Below, in pieces: positions 61,102 through 64,000 of a stretch of 64,000 bases of DNA. Made by a program: the position numbers and the translations under genes. The notes under the pieces are model-generated. The model saw only the letters and a list, made by a program, of their open reading frames with translations. It searched no databases and was not told the origin of the DNA. Numbering within the stretch: position 1 is the first letter of the stretch; the number at the start of each line of letters is the position of its first letter. The stretch is from Tritrichomonas musculus (lineage: Eukaryota; Parabasalia; Tritrichomonadida; Tritrichomonadidae): NCBI GenBank assembly GCA_039105265.1, contig JAPFFF010000024.1:434001-498000 (forward strand). Reading direction: 5' to 3'.

Positions 61102-64000
61102 ATGTATTCAAAACAAAACGTCGATGAAAATACTGATTACAAACCAGGTCATGCAATATCACTTGAGGATAGAATGATATCTGTCAAGTATGATTCAACA
61201 TTATGTCTCAATAATGAAGGATGTCTATCCGTTGTTAATTCTGGATCAAGTGGAGGAGGTGGTATTGATTACAAAGGAGGAAAAGGAATTCAAATAATTA
61301 ATGATCAAATTAATGCAAACGTTGATGGTTCATCTATTAAAGTTAATGACAAAAATCAATTAGAAGTTATTAATGGAGGCGGAACTGGTAAAGAATATAA
61401 AGCAGGTAATGCATTAACATTAAATACAGACACTTTTGGCGTTAATGTTGATAATTCAACAATTAGAATTAATGAACAAAATCAATTAACCGTTCCGCAA
61501 CCAACTATACCAACATATAAAGCTGGATCAGCTCTTGCATTAAATACAGATAACAAATTTGACGTTAATGTTGATAATTCAACAATTAAAGTTAATGAGC
61601 AGAATCAATTAACCGTTCCTCAACCAATTATACCATCATATACTGCAGGAAAAGGTCTTACATTAAATCCAGATAACAAATTTGATGTCTCAATTGATAA
61701 TTCAACAATTAAAGTTAATGATCAGAATCAATTAACCGTCATTAATGAATGTAAAACATATTCTGCTGGTGATGGAATTGAAATTGACAACGTTAATGCA
61801 ATCATTAAAGCTCGTGTTGACGGTACAACAATTAAATGTGAAGATGGTGTTCTTAATGTTCCACAACCAACTATACCAACATATACTGCTGGATCAGCTC
61901 TTTCATTAAATCAAGATAACAAATTTAATGTTAATGTTGACGGTTCAACTCTTAAGGTTAACGCAAGTAATCAATTAGAAGTAATTAATGGAATTACTCC
62001 TTCATTTAAAGCTGGTGATGGAATATCAATCAGTAATGATGTCATATCTATTAATCAAAAATGGTTTGATATTAAAGATGCTGTTACTAATCCAGAAGGA
62101 ACTCTTCAATTTCATAATGTGTCAACGGATTCATCAAAGAAAGATATTAGATTGTGTGTCATTGATGTTAAATATCCTAAACTCAAAACTTTATCAGGTT
62201 CAGAAACCATTAATAAAAAGCTTGATACATCATTCTTTACTCAAAATTTAGGTATGAATCCAGATTATGAAATGAACTTTAATACATCAATTAAGCAAGA
62301 ATCAATTTCTTCTAATCATACATCAGTTACTAATTCAGTTACTAATTCAGATGAACATGATTTATATTTATTAACAATAACAGATATACCTAATGATCTC
62401 AATTTATCTTCACCAAATTCAGAGTTTTTACGTGTTCATTTACCATCGTATATTAAAGATCAACATGGTAAACCTATTGATTCAGTTGTTTGTAATGCTA
62501 TCAGAAATGATTTGTACTCATGTGATATAGAAAGTTCTGGATTCAATGATGAAATTAATTCTACATTCATTAATGTTAATGAAGATATACCAATAGATAT
62601 TGTTACATTTAATGCAGTAGGTTGTGATTTTGATATTAAACACATTGCTCAAGAATTAGATCCCCAAACATTAACTGTTGAAAATTATGAAGTAAGAGTT
62701 TGTGATAAAGATAAGAAACCATTAGCTATATTCATTAGTGATGGAACAGGTAAGTTTGCAATTCATGGTTCAGATTTACCATCAGGAAGTGTTGATTTAC
62801 CAAATTCAATATTTCATTACAATCATGAACAACATAAAGACTTATTCAAAGATGAAGTTAAAATTGAGTTTAGCATTGATGCTGACGCACCTGCATATAA
62901 AACATATTCATTTATGAATTTCAAAAATAATAGTGGTAAACCTTCTTATTCAATTCCAATTATTAAAGAAATTAATGAACCTTCACCAGATCCTGAACCA
63001 GGTCATTATAAATCTAATGATTATCCTACAATATTTATGAAAACTACTGAAGGATGGGATGTTAACTTTAATGATATGATGGATCAATGGGGAAATGATA
63101 TACCATCTGAAATGTATCCACTAGCAACTATTTATGTTTGTAACAAAAATAACCCCAACAAGTTTTTAATAACATATAAAGTTGATCAAAAACAAATTGT
63201 TGATTATGATAGAGAAATATTTAATGAATCATGCTTTAATGGTCCAGTGTTTCATTACAATTATGAAAAGTATCATGAAGTGTTAGGAGAGACCTCTGGT
63301 CAGGGTGAAACCCATGAAATTTTATTTATATTTGGTTATAATCCTGTAATAAAACCAATAGTTACATATAACATTTACATAACATTTGAAAATAAGGACA
63401 ATTCATTGGTTTCAGCAATCCGAAGTGATAAACATAGTTCCTCAAATTCTAATTATTACACTGTTGAATATTCAGAAAATCATGAACAACCGGGTATTAT
63501 ATCAAGTAAGTCAATTGATCTCAAAAACTTACTCTTACGTGGTGAATTAATGATTGATATCATTTATGATAAAACAAATATCAAAACTGAAAATATTATT
63601 AAGTGCAAAGAATTAATTGCTGATAATGCATTTACATTATATCGTTCTCCATTAATATTCATTTATGAACCTGAAGATTTCGGTGTTGAACTCATTCATG
63701 GTATTAAATATTGGTACATTGATTTCGGATATAGTCATGATAGTGATAAATTTAAAGCATTACCTAATAATCAACCATTTGAATTCATTGATAACAAAAT
63801 ATTTGGTCTTCATTATAGTTTAAAGAAAGAATTAATCGTTACTGAAGGATCGTCCGAACGGGAACAAAGTTCCCTGAGGACTTCGTCCGAATCAAAATGG
63901 AATGGTGGAAATGTATTCTATCATGTTAAAGAAAACGCTGATTTGATTGACAAATATGATAAAGAAGATCCATTAATGAATAGTTTAATTATTAGTAATT
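61102..64000 (+). CDS. Giant fibre-like protein, open at the window edge
   Basis: An uninterrupted frame of at least 966 codons from ATG 61102 to the end of the window, with no stop. Residues about 58-310 hold seven repeats of about 40 residues with the pattern Y-x-A-G-x-A/G-L-x-L, then N-T-D-N-K-F, then NVDNSTIKVNEQNQLTV, linked by PQPTIPT. Such glycine-turn strand repeats resemble the shafts of adenovirus and phage fibres (triple beta-spiral style); the trimer is inference. The remainder has several beta-rich domains with repeated layouts (IFHYNHEQHKD, FHYNYEKYHE). It could be the host-attachment spike of a virus-like particle or a surface adhesin. Two double hairpins lie inside the frame (63291-63313 and 63860-63888). 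Confidence 0.8.
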   Translation, partial: MYSKQNVDENTDYKPGHAISLEDRMISVKYDSTLCLNNEGCLSVVNSGSSGGGGIDYKGGKGIQIINDQINANVDGSSIKVNDKNQLEVINGGGTGKEYKAGNALTLNTDTFGVNVDNSTIRINEQNQLTVPQPTIPTYKAGSALALNTDNKFDVNVDNSTIKVNEQNQLTVPQPIIPSYTAGKGLTLNPDNKFDVSIDNSTIKVNDQNQLTVINECKTYSAGDGIEIDNVNAIIKARVDGTTIKCEDGVLNVPQPTIPTYTAGSALSLNQDNKFNVNVDGSTLKVNASNQLEVINGITPSFKAGDGISISNDVISINQKWFDIKDAVTNPEGTLQFHNVSTDSSKKDIRLCVIDVKYPKLKTLSGSETINKKLDTSFFTQNLGMNPDYEMNFNTSIKQESISSNHTSVTNSVTNSDEHDLYLLTITDIPNDLNLSSPNSEFLRVHLPSYIKDQHGKPIDSVVCNAIRNDLYSCDIESSGFNDEINSTFINVNEDIPIDIVTFNAVGCDFDIKHIAQELDPQTLTVENYEVRVCDKDKKPLAIFISDGTGKFAIHGSDLPSGSVDLPNSIFHYNHEQHKDLFKDEVKIEFSIDADAPAYKTYSFMNFKNNSGKPSYSIPIIKEINEPSPDPEPGHYKSNDYPTIFMKTTEGWDVNFNDMMDQWGNDIPSEMYPLATIYVCNKNNPNKFLITYKVDQKQIVDYDREIFNESCFNGPVFHYNYEKYHEVLGETSGQGETHEILFIFGYNPVIKPIVTYNIYITFENKDNSLVSAIRSDKHSSSNSNYYTVEYSENHEQPGIISSKSIDLKNLLLRGELMIDIIYDKTNIKTENIIKCKELIADNAFTLYRSPLIFIYEPEDFGVELIHGIKYWYIDFGYSHDSDKFKALPNNQPFEFIDNKIFGLHYSLKKELIVTEGSSEREQSSLRTSSESKWNGGNVFYHVKENADLIDKYDKEDPLMNSLIISN
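63291..63313. repeat. Double hairpin with TCT and GAA loops, inside the fibre gene
   Basis: GACC, loop TCT, GGTC; one base on, GGGT, loop GAA, ACCC. Both stems are perfect and the frame is kept. Confidence 0.9.
63860..63888. repeat. Double hairpin with AAA and TTC loops, inside the fibre gene
   Basis: GGGAAC, loop AAA, GTTCCC; three bases on, GGAC, loop TTC, GTCC. It is GC-rich in an otherwise AT-rich gene and reads in frame as EREQSSLRTSSES. Confidence 0.9.

Noticed and set aside
63860-63895. Hammerhead ribozyme core
   Set aside because: CTGAGGA and GAA words are present, but stem II cannot form in the required place; a double hairpin explains the sequence better.

Overview
The window looks like nuclear DNA of a trichomonad protist (Parabasalia; Trichomonas or Tritrichomonas type). 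It is very AT-rich. Its host genes belong to families expanded in trichomonads: BTB-like/ankyrin proteins, a BTB-like N-terminus fused to RCC1 repeats, BspA-type leucine-rich repeats, a two-repeat Myb protein and a PP1-like phosphatase. No introns were recognised, and several genes carry a TCA-type initiator 10-15 bases before the ATG. The species cannot be settled from the sequence.

Region 1 (1-16.26 kb) is a foreign island with higher GC and dense repeats. It holds an SF2 helicase of the origin-binding type with an inverted partial copy of its own 3' half. Next comes a 9.5-kb palindromic unit (3818-13360). Its arms hold two identical copies of a 148-codon gene around a 205-bp centre, and one arm also holds an 825-codon Rep-like gene. 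Hairpin-rich repeats and two small genes follow; the last gene is cut off at its 5' end where composition changes abruptly near 16.26 kb.

Region 2 (16.3-51 kb) is host chromosome: long AT-rich gaps, decayed transposases, at least six inverted-repeat (MITE-like or foldback) elements of which two pairs are nested, BspA pseudogenes, one tRNA-Ser(UGA), and seven or eight host genes. The cofilin gene and the large ankyrin gene each carry a one-base frameshift.

Region 3 (51-64 kb) is a virus-like element of the broad Polinton, virophage and polinton-like-virus kind. It has an A32/HerA-type packaging ATPase, a probable major capsid protein, a small amphipathic virion-like protein, a primase fused to an SF3 helicase, and a very long fibre-like protein that runs off the window. 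No PolB, integrase or protease is visible. Several genes begin directly at TATAAATG or CATAAATG. The primase-helicase gene sits inside a cassette bounded by about 70-bp inverted repeats. Its coding regions contain GC-rich double hairpins with three-base loops that stay in frame. A small basic domain found in this element also occurs twice in Region 1, which links the two foreign islands.
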